A DNA stretch of 64,000 nt from JAOUEA01 sp963821925 (GTDB lineage Bacteria; Actinomycetota; UBA4738; HRBIN12). Of the stretch, positions 46,102 to 54,154 are shown piece by piece; the first letter of the stretch is position 1; each line of letters starts with the position of its first letter. Below the pieces are notes generated by a model. The model was not told where the DNA came from, searched no databases, and saw nothing but the letters and a program-made list of their open reading frames with translations. The stretch covers positions 434,001-498,000 of the forward strand of contig CAWGFO010000002.1 of assembly GCA_963821925.1 (NCBI GenBank), given 5' to 3'. A program made the position numbers and the translations under genes.

Positions 46102-46718
46102 TCAGATCGCGGCGACGGCGCCCTCGTCGTCGTCGTCCAGACGCACGGCGTAGGCGAGCGACAGGGTGCCGCCGACGAACCCGAGGAACCCGCCGGCGAG
46201 CGTGAGCCAGATGCCGGCGCCGAGCGTCGTGTCGGTCCTGTCCTCGAGCTGCTGACGTATGGCCCCGGTGGGCGGCGTGCCCGCCTCCGAGGTCAACACT
46301 CGTCGATGAACTGCCCTTCGAGGCGTGTGTTCGCCGTCAGGATCGTGGCGCCGGCGGCTCCCACGGCCACGACCCCCGCCACGATCATCAGGACGGCCAC
46401 GACCGTTCGCCCGGCGCGCGCGAGCCCCCGGAACACGAGCGTGCCGACGAGCAGGACGACGGCGCACCCGAGCGCCACGAGCCCCTCGGTGAGGTCGACG
46501 CCCTTGTACACCTGGTCGAGCACGTGGGCGTTCGGGTCGTCGAGGCCGAACGTCGACCCAGGTCAGGAGCGCCCCGAGCGCCGACCGCGAGGCCCGCCGA
46601 GCACCGTGCAGAGGAAGGCGGCGCTCCGCAGGCCGTCGGATCCGGCGAGCTCGGTGTCGGGGTCGGTCGCGGCCTCGGCGCCAGGAGCGGTCGCGTCGTC
46701 GGTCGGTTCGTCGCTCAT
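46102..46718 (-). CDS. Small polytopic membrane protein (several frameshifts)
   Basis: Starts MSDEPTDDATAPG at 46718. Hydrophobic segments in different frames join into one plausible protein of about 205 residues with four helices: SAAFLCTVLGG, ALGALLTW, the stretch around GLVALGCAVVLLVGTLVF and VLMIVAGVVAVGAAGATIL, and GIWLTLAGGFLGFVGGTLSLAYAV, ending LDDDDEGAVAAI. Frames change near 46590, 46560 and 46297. It is convergent with mdh and divergent from the small CCGNHGQPGC gene. Function unknown. Confidence 0.55.
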
Positions 46719-46793
46719 GCCGCGGAGTCTCGCATCCCATGCATCGCGCTCCAAGCACGCTCGGAGGTGCGGACGCGTGGCTACGATGGACCC

Positions 46794-46974
46794 ATGGGTG
46801 ACCGAGGCTCCTTCTCGGATCAGCTCCGCGAGCACGTGCGCGCGTTCTTCACGAACTGGCAGGAGTACGACGCGGGCGTTCTGGACCAAGGTCGGCCTCA
46901 CGCTGAAGAACCGCACGCGCGCGTTCGTCACGCTCCAGGGGTGCTGCGGGAACCACGGCCAACCCGGCTGTTGA
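46794..46974 (+). CDS. Small protein with C-terminal CCGNHGQPGC motif (one frameshift)
   Basis: About 59 residues once one extra base near 46880 is removed. An N-terminal amphipathic part (FSDQLREHVRAFFTNW) is followed by FWTKVGLTLKNRTRAFV and a conserved-looking cysteine cluster CCGNHGQPGC at the extreme C-terminus. I recall similar small actinobacterial proteins with this ending but no function. TACGAT lies six bases before the ATG, a leaderless start. The three cysteines and the histidine could bind a metal or form a redox centre. Confidence 0.6.
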
Positions 46975-47058
46975 CAGCTCCCTCGGGGCTCCGGTCGGGG
47001 CCCGCACGAGCACCACGACCACGGGGACGACGACCCGAACGGGCACGCCCACTAACCT

Positions 47059-48187
47059 TCAGGCGATCTCGAGCTGAAGACCGCCGGTCGTCCGTTGCTC
47101 CAGGAGAGGGTCCGGCGCGATACCGGCGCCCGTCGGGTCGGAACCATCTGACCGTCCCATCCGGATCTCGGGTGAGTCGCCAGCCGAGCTCGTGCACCAG
47201 CTTGTGGTGGAACGAGCAGATCAAGACGAGGTTGTCGAGGTCGGTGCGTCCGCCGTGCCGCCAGAACGTGACGTGATGGGCCTCGGTGAAGGCCCGGGCT
47301 CCGCATCCAGGGAAGCGGCACTCTCGGTCGCGGTGGCGGATCTGCCGCACCATCCAGGCCGAGGGTTCGCGCGTGAGGCGACCCATGCCGATCACGTCGC
47401 CGCTCTCGTTCTCGACCACGGTCTGGACCCGCGCGTTGCACAGCAGCCGCCTGACGGTCTCAGGGTGGATCACCGGGCCGTCTTCCAGCTCGGCACCTCC
47501 CGAGCCGGTCACCAGGCCGTCGAGCTGCGCGTGCACCACGACCGTCGCTCGATCGGGGTCGGGATCCGAAGCGATCCGCGCGGAACAGAGGGCCACGAGG
47601 GCGTCGGCTCGTCGTGCCGAGGCATCGGCGGTTGCGTCCTCATCGGGCAACTCGGGCACCTGGGTGGCCATGCGCTCGATCGCCCGCGCCACGACGGCGC
47701 CGGATGCCGCGGGGAGCTCGGCCTGCAGGTTCCAGCGCCGGCCCTCGTCCGCGTACCACCAGGACAGGGACCGATCCCGGTCGGCGTCACGGTCCTCGTG
47801 GAGATCGAGGCGGCTCATGAGGTCCGCTCGCCGACGGATCGCGCCGCACGAGACGGTCGCCGCCCACCCGATGAGCCCACGTTCTGTCTCGGGAGTGGCG
47901 AACCGGGTGAGTTCCACCACCTTGTCGATGCCGAGCCGACCCGACCCGAGCGCTTCGGCCGTGGCGGGCAGCTCGGCCAGTGCGTGCGCGGCCGCCACCC
48001 ACCGATGGGCCTTCCAGGCGGAGATCCCGTAGCGCATCCCGACCCAGTGGGCGACGTCGCGGGCTCCGTCGCCCTGCCATGCCTCGGTCCGATCGATCTC
48101 GGCGATCAGGCCCAGCAGGTCAGCCTGCGCCGCCCCTGCTCGAGCGTTGGCCGCGTCCGCAGCCGCGATCAGGTCTCCCTGGAACAT
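47059..48187 (-). CDS. DUF222/HNH endonuclease family protein (13E12-like, one frameshift)
   Basis: A DUF222 helical domain (to about 260) followed by an HNH nuclease motif: CRFPGCGARAFTEAHHVTFW, then DNLVLICSFHHKLVHE. These 13E12-type proteins are multicopy in many actinobacteria; their target is unknown. One extra T near 47117 shifts the end; repair gives RRYAPDPLLEQRT and a stop at 47059, about 375 residues, removing an otherwise odd overlap with the small gene at 46794. TATCGT lies seven bases before the ATG at 48187 (leaderless). A CRP-like operator is centred 42.5 bp upstream of the predicted transcription start. Confidence 0.85.
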
Positions 48188-48194
48188 GCGTTCG

Positions 48195-48200
48195 ACGATA
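48195..48200 (-). promoter_or_regulatory. Leaderless -10 element of the DUF222/HNH gene
   Basis: On the minus strand TATCGT, seven bases, then ATG at 48187. Confidence 0.55.
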
Positions 48201-48221
48201 CCGAGGTACCTCGATCAGGGC

Positions 48222-48237
48222 TGTGACCGCCGTCACG
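48222..48237. promoter_or_regulatory. CRP/GlxR-type operator
   Basis: TGTGACCGCCGTCACG matches the consensus TGTGA-N6-TCACA at nine of ten positions. It is centred about 42.5 bp upstream of the predicted start of the leaderless DUF222/HNH transcript, close to the -41.5 position of class II CRP-activated promoters. The cAMP receptor itself is not in the window. Confidence 0.6.
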
Positions 48238-48292
48238 CCAGAACCCAGGTTTCTCAAGGCATGCCCTCGATCACGACAGCCCCACCGAGACC

Positions 48293-49379
48293 TCAGCTCG
48301 GGCCGTGCTCCCACGCGCTGACGGTCGACGCGATCGCCTCGCCGACCTCCATCGTCGTGGCGGTGCCGCCGAGGTCGGGGGTGCGGACCTCCCCGCGCCG
48401 GAGCACCTCGTCGACCGCCCACTCCGACGTTCTCGGCCGCGGCGGGCTCGCCGACGTGGCGGAGCAGCATCGCCCCGGACAGGATCATCGCGATCGGGTT
48501 CGCGAGGCCCTGCCCCGCGATGTCGGGCGCGCTCCCGTGCACCGGCTCGAACACCGCGTACTCCCAGCCGATGTTCGCGCCCGGGATCAGGCCGAGGCCG
48601 CCCACCAGACCCGCGCAGACGTCCGAGAGGATGTCGCCGTACAGGTTCGGCAGGAGCAGCACGTCGAACTTGTCGGGGTCGTGCGCGAGGCGGTTCGACA
48701 GGTGGTCGATCTGGATCGCCTCGTACTCGAGCCCGCCCCCGGCCTCCGCCGCGATCTCGTCGGCCGTCTTCAGGAAGAGCCCGTCCGAGTACCGCATCAC
48801 GTTCGCCTTGTGGCCCACCGTGACCTTCTTGCGGCCGTTCGCCTTCGCGTACTCGAACGCGAACCGCACGATGCGCTGCGTGCCCGAGACGCTGATCGGC
48901 TTCACGGTGATCCCCGCGTCCTCGGGCACGTCGTAGCCACCGAGCTCCTTCAGCTCCGCGCGGAGACCGGCCGCGCCCTCCGAGCCGCGCTCGAACTCGA
49001 TCCCCGCGTACAGGTCCTCGGTGTTCTCGCGGATCACGACGAGGTCGACGCTCGGGTGGCGGATCGGCACGCCGGGCAGGGCCCGCGCCGGCCGCACGGC
49101 TCCGAAGAGGTCGAGCCCTTGGCGCAGGGCGACGTTCACGCTGCGGAACCCCGTCCCCACGGGCGTCGTGATCGGGCCCTTGATCGCCACGCGGGCATCG
49201 CGGATCGCGTCGAGCGTCTCCTCGGGCATCAGCTGGCCGTAGTCGTCGAGCGCGGCGGTCCCGGCCGGGCGTTCGATCCACTCGATGCCGACGTCGGCGG
49301 CGTCCAGCACGAGACGGGCGGCCGCGGCGACCTCGGGGCCGATCCCGTCGCCGGGGATGAGGGTGACTCGGTGCGCCAT
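48293..49379 (-). CDS. NAD-dependent isocitrate dehydrogenase-type enzyme (copy 2, one frameshift)
   Basis: A 361-residue paralogue of the enzyme at 43769. It opens MAHRVTLIPGDGIGPEV, has RSVNVALR with the isocitrate-type Ser and Asn, and HGSAPDIAG, whose Asp-Ile is the classic NAD-specific signature. One extra G near 48437 shifts the last about 45 codons; repair gives EWAVDEVLRRGE to AWEHGPS. TAAGGT lies seven bases before the ATG (leaderless). It precedes sdhB on the same strand read rightward, with 42 bp between it and the sdh operon end. Which copy is the main TCA enzyme is unknown. Confidence 0.87.
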
Positions 49380-49386
49380 CGCGGGA

Positions 49387-49392
49387 ACCTTA
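49387..49392 (-). promoter_or_regulatory. Leaderless -10 element of the second isocitrate dehydrogenase gene
   Basis: On the minus strand TAAGGT, seven bases, then ATG at 49379, so the gene need not depend on sdh transcription. Confidence 0.45.
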
Positions 49393-49421
49393 CCGAACGA
49401 CCCGGGCGCGCCCCGCGGCGC

Positions 49422-50186
49422 TCAGAAGCGCTCGAACAGGATCGCGCGCTTGACCTCCTGCACGGCCTGCGTGACCTGGATGCCACGTGGGCAGGCGTCG
49501 GTGCAGTTGAAGGTCGTGCGGCAGCGGAAGACCCCGGTCTTCTCCGAGAGGATCTTCATGCGGGTCGAGCCGGCCTCGTCGCGCGAATCGAAGATGAACC
49601 GGTGCGCGTTCACGATCGCGGCGGGGCCGACGTAGCCCTCGTCGCCCCAGAACACCGGGCACGACGTCGTGCAGGCCGCACACAGGATGCACTTCGTGGT
49701 GTCGTCGTAGCGCGCGCGTTCCTCGGGCGACTGGAACCGCTCCTTGTCGGGCTCGCCTCCCTCGTTCACGAGGTAGGGGAGGATCGACTTGTACCCGTCA
49801 AGGAACGGGTCCATGTCCACGATCAGGTCCTTCAGGACGGCCAGGCCGCGGATCGGCTCGATCGTGACCTTGTCGCCGACGTCGGCCACGAGCACTTTGC
49901 AGGCCAGCGCGTTCCGCCCGTTGATCATCATCGCGTCGGAGCCGCAGATCCCGTGCGCGCACGACCGGCGGAAGCTCAACGTGCCGTCCTGGTGCCACTT
50001 GATCTCGTGGAGGACCTCGACGAGCCGCTCGAGCGGATCGGCCCGCACGACGAACTCGTCCCACCAGGAGTCCTGCGAGACCTCGGGGTTGAACCGGCGG
50101 ATCTTCACGGTGAGGCGCACCAGGTCGGCGCCCGCGCCCACCTCTCGCTGGTCCGAGCCGCTGAGGACGTCGGCCGCCGTCGCCAT
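49422..50186 (-). CDS. sdhB: Succinate dehydrogenase iron-sulfur subunit
   Basis: A 254-residue subunit carrying the electron relay from flavin to quinone. The 2Fe-2S site is CAHGICGSDAMMINGRNALAC-like (cysteines near 85-107, here split across the normal spacing), followed by CILCAACTTSCP and CRTTFNCTDACPRG for the 4Fe-4S and 3Fe-4S clusters. An N-terminal extension of about 20 residues is present. Its ATG shares one base with the sdhA stop (TGATG). Last gene of the sdhCDAB operon. Confidence 0.96.
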   Translation of the reverse strand: MATAADVLSGSDQREVGAGADLVRLTVKIRRFNPEVSQDSWWDEFVVRADPLERLVEVLHEIKWHQDGTLSFRRSCAHGICGSDAMMINGRNALACKVLVADVGDKVTIEPIRGLAVLKDLIVDMDPFLDGYKSILPYLVNEGGEPDKERFQSPEERARYDDTTKCILCAACTTSCPVFWGDEGYVGPAAIVNAHRFIFDSRDEAGSTRMKILSEKTGVFRCRTTFNCTDACPRGIQVTQAVQEVKRAILFERF

Positions 50187-51925
50187 CAGTACTTCCTCTC
50201 CATCGGGACGTAGGGACCCATCTTCACCGGCTTGAAGTCGAGCCGGATCGAGCCGTCGTCGTTGCGGTACGCGAGCGTGTGCTTCAACCAGTTCGCATCG
50301 TCGCGCAGCGGGTGGTCGTCGCGGTAGTGACCGCCGCGGCTCTCGGTGCGGGCACGGGCCGAGACCACGAGCGCCTCGGCGCAGTCCAGCAGGAACCCGA
50401 CCTCGACGGCCTCCATCAGGTCGGTGTTGTAGACGCTGCCCTTGTCGGTGATCGCGACCCGGTCGTGGCGCTCGCGCAGGTTCCCGAGGATCTCCTGCAT
50501 CTTCGACAGGCCCTCCTCGGTCCGCACGACGAAGGCCAGGTCGAACATGTTGTCCTGGAGTTCCTTGCGGATGTCGGCGCCGTTGTCGCCCGCGTCTCGC
50601 GTGAGGATCGCATCCAGCATGCCGAGGGTCTGCGCGGCGGGCGCCTCGGGCAGCGCCGGCAGGTCGGCGCCCTTCACGTACCGGGCCATGTCGGCGCCGC
50701 CGCGCCGACCGAACACCACGATGTCGAGCAGCGAGTTCGTGCCGAGGCGGTTCGCGCCGTGCACGCTCACGCAGGCGCACTCGCCGGCCGCGTACAGGCC
50801 GGGCACCGGGGTCTCGTCGGCCCCGAGCACGACCCGGCCGTCGACGTCGGTGGGGATGCCGCCCATCGCGTAGTGCGCCGTGGGCTGGATCGGCACCGGC
50901 TCCTTCGTCGGCTCGACCTTCAGGTAGATCCGGGCGAACTCGGTGATGTCGGGGAGCTTCTCCTCGATCACCTTCGGATCGAGGTGCGAGATGTCGAGGA
51001 AGGCCCAGTCGCCGTTCGGCCCGGCGCCGCGGCCTTCCTTGATCTCCTGGTAGATCGCCCGGCTCACCATGTCGCGGGGCGCCAGATCTTTGATCGTGGG
51101 CGCGTAGCGCTCCATGAAGCGCTCGCCGTCCTTGTTCAGCACGATGCCACCCTCGCCGCGCGCCGCCTCGGACAGCAGCACGCCGAGCTTCGCGAGGCCC
51201 GTCGGGTGGAACTGGAACATCTCCATGTCCTCGAGTGGCAGGCCCCGCCGGAAGACGACCGCGGGGCCGTCGCCGGTGAGCGCATGCGCGTTCGAGGTGA
51301 CGCGGAACATCCGCCCGTACCCGCCGGTCGCGAAGAGCACGCCCTTCGCGCGGAAGACGTGGATCTCGCCGGTGGCGAGCTCGTACGCGACCACGCCGGC
51401 CGTGGCGCCCGCGTCGTCGAGCAGCAGATCCAGGCAGTAGAACTCGTTGAAGAACTTCACGTCGCGCTTCACGCACTGCTGGTACAGCGTCTGCAGGATC
51501 ATGTGGCCCGTGCGGTCCGCCGCGTAGCAGGCCCGCATCACGGGGCGCTCACCGTGGTTCGCGGTGTGCCCGCCGAACCGGCGCTGCGCGATCTTCCCGT
51601 CGGGCGTTCGGTTGAACGGCAGGCCCCAATGCTCGAGCTCGTAGATCGCGTCGATCGCTTCCTCGGTCATCAGCTGGGCGGCCGGCTGGTCCACGAGGTA
51701 GTCGCCGCCCTTGACCGTGTCGAAGGCGTGCCACTCGGGCGAGTCTTCCTCCATGTTGCCGAGCGCCGCGCACACGCCGCCCTGCGCCGCGCCGGTGTGC
51801 GAGCGCGTCGGGTAGAGCTTCGAGATCACCGCGGTCCGGCAATGCTGGGAGGACTCGATCGCGGCGCGCATCCCTGCGCCGCCGGCGCCGATCACGAGGG
51901 CGTCGTAGGTGTGGGTCGTGACCAT
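50186..51925 (-). CDS. sdhA: Succinate dehydrogenase flavoprotein subunit
   Basis: Oxidises succinate to fumarate with covalent FAD. The 579-residue protein has the dinucleotide fold VIGAGGAGMRAA, the flavin-attachment region TRSHTGAAQGG, QFHPTGL, the active-site HGANRLGTNSLLD and the RTESRGGHYRDD segment. It starts one base inside the sdhD stop and is co-translated with sdhB. Confidence 0.97.
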   Translation of the reverse strand: MVTTHTYDALVIGAGGAGMRAAIESSQHCRTAVISKLYPTRSHTGAAQGGVCAALGNMEEDSPEWHAFDTVKGGDYLVDQPAAQLMTEEAIDAIYELEHWGLPFNRTPDGKIAQRRFGGHTANHGERPVMRACYAADRTGHMILQTLYQQCVKRDVKFFNEFYCLDLLLDDAGATAGVVAYELATGEIHVFRAKGVLFATGGYGRMFRVTSNAHALTGDGPAVVFRRGLPLEDMEMFQFHPTGLAKLGVLLSEAARGEGGIVLNKDGERFMERYAPTIKDLAPRDMVSRAIYQEIKEGRGAGPNGDWAFLDISHLDPKVIEEKLPDITEFARIYLKVEPTKEPVPIQPTAHYAMGGIPTDVDGRVVLGADETPVPGLYAAGECACVSVHGANRLGTNSLLDIVVFGRRGGADMARYVKGADLPALPEAPAAQTLGMLDAILTRDAGDNGADIRKELQDNMFDLAFVVRTEEGLSKMQEILGNLRERHDRVAITDKGSVYNTDLMEAVEVGFLLDCAEALVVSARARTESRGGHYRDDHPLRDDANWLKHTLAYRNDDGSIRLDFKPVKMGPYVPMERKY

Positions 51926-52380
51926 CAGACCGCCCCCGGCCACTTCGACGGGTCGAACGTCACCACGATGATCGTGCCGAGCACGAAGAGCATGAAGCCC
52001 AGCACGTAGAAGAACATGTTCGCCGCGAACCGCACCCCGGTGCGCTCGACGTGGTCGAGCGTGATGTTGCGCAGGCCGTTGATCCCGTGGATCAGCGCGA
52101 GCGAGAGCAGCATCCAGTCCCAGGTCTGCCAGAACGGGCTCTCCCACCGCGTGGCCACGAAGCCGAAGTCGATCCGGGAGACCCCGCCACCCGGCAGGTG
52201 CATGATCAGGACGTGCCCCACCGCGAGGATCAGTAGCAGGAGGCCGCTGATCCGCATGAAGAGCCAGGCCCAAAGCTCGAACCCGCCGAGGGGGCGCTCG
52301 CGACCCATCCGGAGGTCGCGGCTCGGGGGTGCGCCGCCACGGGACGCCGTGCTCGTCGGATCGGTCGTCGTCGCCATCAT
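51925..52380 (-). CDS. sdhD: Succinate dehydrogenase membrane subunit D
   Basis: A 151-residue hydrophobic anchor with three helices (LFMRISGLLLLILAVGHVLIM, WDWMLLSLALIHGINGL, FYVLGFMLFVLGTIIVV). Histidines in GHVLIMH and ALIHGING are candidates for haem b and quinone contacts. It starts in an ATGATG that overlaps the sdhC stop; the ATG three bases later is an alternative. Order and size fit the SdhCDAB arrangement. Confidence 0.9.
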   Translation of the reverse strand: MMATTTDPTSTASRGGAPPSRDLRMGRERPLGGFELWAWLFMRISGLLLLILAVGHVLIMHLPGGGVSRIDFGFVATRWESPFWQTWDWMLLSLALIHGINGLRNITLDHVERTGVRFAANMFFYVLGFMLFVLGTIIVVTFDPSKWPGAV

Positions 52381-52781
52381 GCGTTCCAGAGGTCGAGGAC
52401 CTGCTTGCCCATGATCAACGTGATCGGGATCATCGAGCCGAGGAAGAGCAGCAGGGTCGCGATGCTGATCGCCTTGATGTGGCGCACCAGCCGTGGGAAG
52501 AAGTCGATCAGGGTGATCTTGATCCCGTTCAGGGAGTGGTACAGGACGGCGGCCACGAGGCCGAGCTCGAGGAGCCGGACGAACGGGTTCTCGTACGCCT
52601 CGAGCACCCGGTTGTACGCCTCGGGCCCCCAGCCGATCACCGCCGTGTCCACGACGTGCGCGAACAGGAAGAGGATGATCGCGACGCCGGTGACACGATG
52701 GAAGAGCCAGGACCATTGCCCCGGATGGCCCCGGTACACGGAGCCGTAGTCGCTCTTGCGCTTGCTCGCTCGGATCGCCAC
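52377..52781 (-). CDS. sdhC: Succinate dehydrogenase cytochrome b subunit C
   Basis: A 134-residue anchor subunit with three helices and the HRVTGV motif in SWLFHRVTGVAIILFLFAH, plus LYHSLNGIKI, typical of SdhC haem-binding subunits. The GTG start at 52781 follows GGGAGC. TAACCT at 52796-52801 is a likely -10 element. First gene of sdhCDAB. The longer open frame upstream has no ribosome site and is not used. Confidence 0.9.
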   Translation of the reverse strand: MAIRASKRKSDYGSVYRGHPGQWSWLFHRVTGVAIILFLFAHVVDTAVIGWGPEAYNRVLEAYENPFVRLLELGLVAAVLYHSLNGIKITLIDFFPRLVRHIKAISIATLLLFLGSMIPITLIMGKQVLDLWNA

Positions 52782-52902
52782 GTCGGATCGCTCCCAGGTT
52801 ATCTCGGCAGCCGCCGGCGCCGTGGGCCGAACCGTCCAGCGGACGGCGCGGAGTCTACTCCGGAACGGCCAGCCCCGACCCTCTGCGCGCGGCCGTTCGC
52901 GG

Positions 52903-53541
52903 CTACGCGATCCGCAGCGCAACCATCACGCCGTCGCGGATCGGCAGGATCGACGACACGTACCGGTCGTCGGCCGCGATCATCGTGTTGTGCTCCCGGA
53001 TCGCGTCGGTGACGCCGTCGGCCGGCTCGCCGTCGGCGGGCACGCGGCCCGACCACAGCACGTTGTCGCACACGTAGAGCCCACCGACGCGGACGCGATC
53101 CCGGGCCGCGCGCCAGGCCTCCGGGTAGCCGTCCTTGTCGATGTCGTCGTAGACGATGTCGAAGTCACCCACGAGCTCACGGAGCGAGGTCACGGCGTCC
53201 CCCACGTGAAAGGTCACGGCCGGCCCGACGCCGGCGCGGGCCAGGAAGGCCTCCGCCTGCTGGGCGTTCGCGGGGTCGCCGTCGGTGAGATGCAGTTCTC
53301 CACCCGACGTCATGCCGCGCGCGAACCAGTAGGCGGAGTACCCGAACCCCGATCCGAGCTCGACCACGCGCTGGGCGCCGATCGATCGGGCGAGCATCTC
53401 CAGCACCACGCCGACGTTCCGGCCGACGATCGGGAAGCCGCGACGCTCTCCCTCGGCCTCCATCTCGAGCAGTACGGGTTCGTCGTACCGGTCATGCAAC
53501 CCGCGGGTGTACGCCTCGATCCTGGGATCCACGATGTCCAT
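52903..53541 (-). CDS. SAM-dependent O-methyltransferase (CCoAOMT-like)
   Basis: A 212-residue class I methyltransferase. The SAM-binding motif is VVELGSGFGYSAYWFA; the acidic metal/catalytic region DIVYDDIDKDGYPEAW and the WSGRV segment match the cation-dependent O-methyltransferase family 3. TACGCT lies six bases before the ATG at 53541, so it appears leaderless and shares a 54-bp divergent region with the NiaR-like repressor. Substrate unknown; catechol-like compounds are usual for the family. Confidence 0.87.
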   Translation of the reverse strand: MDIVDPRIEAYTRGLHDRYDEPVLLEMEAEGERRGFPIVGRNVGVVLEMLARSIGAQRVVELGSGFGYSAYWFARGMTSGGELHLTDGDPANAQQAEAFLARAGVGPAVTFHVGDAVTSLRELVGDFDIVYDDIDKDGYPEAWRAARDRVRVGGLYVCDNVLWSGRVPADGEPADGVTDAIREHNTMIAADDRYVSSILPIRDGVMVALRIA

Positions 53542-53547
53542 CGGGGG

Positions 53548-53553
53548 AGCGTA
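53548..53553 (-). promoter_or_regulatory. Leaderless -10 element of the O-methyltransferase gene
   Basis: On the minus strand TACGCT, six bases, then ATG at 53541. Confidence 0.5.
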
Positions 53554-53583
53554 CCCCGCTCACGGCTTCGGCCGGGCCGGTCC

Positions 53584-53589
53584 TAGACT
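53584..53589 (+). promoter_or_regulatory. Leaderless -10 element of the NiaR-like gene
   Basis: TAGACT, six bases, then ATG at 53596. It lies 30 bp from the opposing methyltransferase -10 element. Confidence 0.5.
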
Positions 53590-53595
53590 GCTGCC

Positions 53596-54117
53596 ATGAC
53601 CACCCCGTCCGAAGAGCGCCGTACGCACATCGTGGCGATCCTCCGCGAGGGCGGCGGCCCGACGACCGGCGCGGAGCTCTCCACCGCCCTGGGCGTCAGC
53701 CGGCAGGCGATCGTGAACGACATCGCGATCCTCCGCGCGAGCGGCGAGCCGATCCACGGGAGCCCGCGTGGCTATTACCTCGGCGAGGGCGCGAGCGACG
53801 GCACGACCGCCACCTTCGCCTGCGTGCACGATCGTGAGGCCTCCCGGGAGGAGCTCGAGGTCCTCGTCGACCGTGGGATCACGGTGCTCGACGTCGTCGT
53901 CGAGCACGAGCTCTACGGCGAGGTGCGGGCATCGATGATGGTGTCGTCGCGGGCCGACGTGGACCGCTACATGGACGCACTCATGAGCACCGGCGCGAAG
54001 CCACTCTCGTCGCTCACGAACGGCGTCCACGTCCACCACGTGCGCGCGCCGAGCCCCGACGCGCTCGAGGCCGCCAGGCGGGACCTCGCCGAGCGCGGCT
54101 TCCTCCTCGAGGACTGA
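53596..54117 (+). CDS. niaR: NiaR-type (HTH plus 3H domain) transcriptional repressor
   Basis: A 173-residue regulator. An N-terminal winged helix (RRTHIVAILRE to SRQAIVNDIAILRASGEPI) is followed by a 3H domain with the conserved histidines in FACVHD, VVEHELYGEV and NGVHVHHV. NiaR proteins bind niacin and repress NAD-biosynthesis or niacin-uptake genes, with the 3H histidines coordinating metal. No NAD-synthesis gene is adjacent, so targets lie elsewhere or include the neighbouring methyltransferase. Self-regulation is possible, but no operator was identified. Confidence 0.85.
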   Translation: MTTPSEERRTHIVAILREGGGPTTGAELSTALGVSRQAIVNDIAILRASGEPIHGSPRGYYLGEGASDGTTATFACVHDREASREELEVLVDRGITVLDVVVEHELYGEVRASMMVSSRADVDRYMDALMSTGAKPLSSLTNGVHVHHVRAPSPDALEAARRDLAERGFLLED

Positions 54118-54141
54118 GAGCCGGGCCGTCGGGGCCGACGA

Positions 54142-54147
54142 TAGGCT
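54142..54147 (+). promoter_or_regulatory. Leaderless -10 element of the mutase large-subunit gene
   Basis: TAGGCT, seven bases, then ATG at 54155. There is no ribosome-binding site. Confidence 0.5.
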
Positions 54148-54154
54148 GACGCGC

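Noticed and set aside
46928..47058. Arg/Gly-rich C-terminal tail of the DUF222/HNH protein overlapping the small convergent gene
   Set aside because: Removing one T near 47117 gives a family-like ending and a stop at 47059, so the tail is out-of-frame reading.
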